NCBI GenBank assembly: GCA_946545675.1
Contig: CAMNNR010000077.1
Coordinates: 1-6,528 of the forward strand
Length of the DNA: 6,528 nt
From: an uncultured Thermoplasmata archaeon
Lineage (GTDB): Archaea; Thermoplasmatota; Thermoplasmata; Methanomassiliicoccales; Methanomethylophilaceae
Reading direction: 5' to 3'
Of this stretch, positions 5,866 to 6,528 are shown in pieces; position 1 is the first letter of the stretch, and every line of letters starts with the position of its first letter. Position numbers and translations under genes: made by a program. A model generated the notes under the pieces. It was not told the DNA's origin and did no database searches. It saw only the letters and a list, made by a program, of their open reading frames with translations.

Positions 5866-5870
5866 ATAAA
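5863..5870 (-). promoter_or_regulatory. Consensus box A promoter for the candidate small RNA
   Basis: The minus strand reads TTTATATA, the archaeal box A consensus, within TTTTATATACC. Its centre is 25-26 nt upstream of 5841, where the three-hairpin element begins. It lies 20 nt beyond the flavoprotein stop, outside any gene. A/T symmetry means it could also be read on the plus strand, which would give antisense transcription into the flavoprotein gene. Confidence 0.5.
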
Positions 5871-5890
5871 ATAGTCGAGCAGAAATTGGC

Positions 5891-6499
5891 TCACTCTTGA
5901 TTGAGATAGTTGATCTCTTCGGTAACCTTTATCTCTGACATCTTGCAGAACTTCTTACCGACCTCGTAGGAGCGCTTGATGGCGTTGGTGTTGGTCTTGA
6001 AGATCTCGGTACCGTTCATGTCGGAATAGACGAGCTTGTCCGTGACGATGATACCGAAGTCCTTGATGGCATCGGTAAGGTTCTCCACCATGGATTTGGT
6101 ACGGTCGTTGTATTCGCTGCATGCGACGATGATGACAGCGTACTTGCCGGCCAGGGAGGAGGATTTACGGTCGACGGAAAGGAATGAGTACATACGGTCG
6201 AGCACCAGTTTGAACTGTGCGGTGGGCATGTTGAAGTATACCGGGGTCGCAAAAACGAGGACGTCGGCTTTGCCGATGTCTTTGAGAGTAGGAGATAAAT
6301 CATCCTCTACGTCGCAATCTCCGGTATAAACACAGTGGTGACAATGCCTGCAGCCGTGGATGAACGTCATCTTTGAGATATTGTGGTATTTGATGATGTT
6401 CGTTGACAAACCCATGGCACCGTTCAGGACAGCATCGACAATCGAGGCGGTGTTACCCTCACTGTTAGGACTTCCCATTACTGCCACTATGTTACTCAT
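5891..6499 (-). CDS. Iron-sulfur flavoprotein / NADPH-dependent FMN reductase family protein
   Basis: This 202-residue protein has a flavodoxin-like fold. The FMN phosphate-binding loop is GSPNSEGNTASI (9-20). A compact cysteine motif follows: C50-x2-C53-x2-C56-x5-C62, in GCRHCHHCVYTGDC. Spacing of this kind binds a 4Fe-4S cluster in archaeal iron-sulfur flavoproteins (Isf family). Next come DDLSPTLKDIGKADVLVFAT (66-85) with PVYFNMPTAQFKLVLDRM (86-103), the canonical flavin-contact segment, and AGKYAVIIVACSE (117-129). Such proteins pass electrons among ferredoxin, flavin, and oxygen or quinone-like acceptors; the partner here is unknown. The ATG at 6499 has no Shine-Dalgarno but has a TATA-like TTAAATAT about 25 nt upstream, suggesting a leaderless message. 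It appears to be a single-gene unit. Confidence 0.9.
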   Translation of the reverse strand: MSNIVAVMGSPNSEGNTASIVDAVLNGAMGLSTNIIKYHNISKMTFIHGCRHCHHCVYTGDCDVEDDLSPTLKDIGKADVLVFATPVYFNMPTAQFKLVLDRMYSFLSVDRKSSSLAGKYAVIIVACSEYNDRTKSMVENLTDAIKDFGIIVTDKLVYSDMNGTEIFKTNTNAIKRSYEVGKKFCKMSEIKVTEEINYLNQE

Positions 6500-6520
6500 A
6501 CCAACTGGAACTATTTTTTC

Positions 6521-6528
6521 ATATTTAA
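6521..6528 (-). promoter_or_regulatory. TATA-like element for the flavoprotein gene, at the window edge
   Basis: TTAAATAT on the minus strand is centred about 25 nt from the flavoprotein ATG, so transcription would start at or beside that ATG (leaderless). The right edge of the window cuts off anything further upstream, including a BRE, so the call is provisional. Confidence 0.4.

Noticed and set aside
5824..5874. 16-codon plus-strand ORF starting at the ATG at 5824
   Set aside because: It is too short, lacks a ribosome-binding site and simply crosses the hairpin and TATA elements.
1..6528. CRISPR arrays, insertion sequences, phage or integrated elements
   Set aside because: No direct repeats with spacers, transposase or integrase genes, or terminal inverted repeats were seen; gene content is core chromosomal.

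Overview
The window looks like chromosomal DNA from a euryarchaeon, most likely a Thermoplasmata-type lineage, possibly Methanomassiliicoccales. That lineage is an inference from overall protein character and moderate GC; no search was run. The archaeal assignment itself is firm: there is an aIF6 gene, a cluster of r-proteins S19e, L39e and L31e with a PDCD5-like protein, a DUF373 protein, an MptE-type pterin kinase, TATA (box A) promoters, and Shine-Dalgarno motifs of the GGAGGTGAT type.

Left block (about 1-3005, minus strand): an apparent three-gene operon read from 3005 towards 1. It starts with a DUF373 protein that has six predicted membrane spans, continues with MptE (6-hydroxymethyl-7,8-dihydropterin diphosphokinase), and ends with a site-2 protease that runs off the left edge. 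The reading frames overlap (14 nt, then an ATGA 4-nt overlap), which suggests translational coupling.

Middle (3006-3760): a divergent 101-bp intergenic region, then one plus-strand gene for a metallo-beta-lactamase-fold protein. It has lost nearly all of the expected metal-binding histidines.

Right-centre block (3770-5642, minus strand): a tight translation operon in the order S19e, PDCD5-like, L39e, L31e, aIF6. Gaps are 2-11 nt, and readable Shine-Dalgarno motifs precede most genes. A TATA box at 5707-5714 is the probable promoter. The 51-residue L39e gene is easy to miss.

Right end (5643-6528): a 248-bp intergenic region followed by a minus-strand flavodoxin-fold iron-sulfur flavoprotein that appears to have a leaderless promoter. 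The intergenic region is the most interesting part of the window. On the minus strand it carries a consensus box A (TTTATATA). About 25 nt downstream, three hairpins lie almost back to back over roughly 100 nt, followed by two T7 tracts. Wobble pairs in the first hairpin form only if the minus strand is the RNA. An inverted repeat overlaps the box A. I read this as a candidate undescribed small RNA gene with its own, possibly repressed, promoter; the alternative is an elaborate 3' UTR and terminator of the flavoprotein gene.
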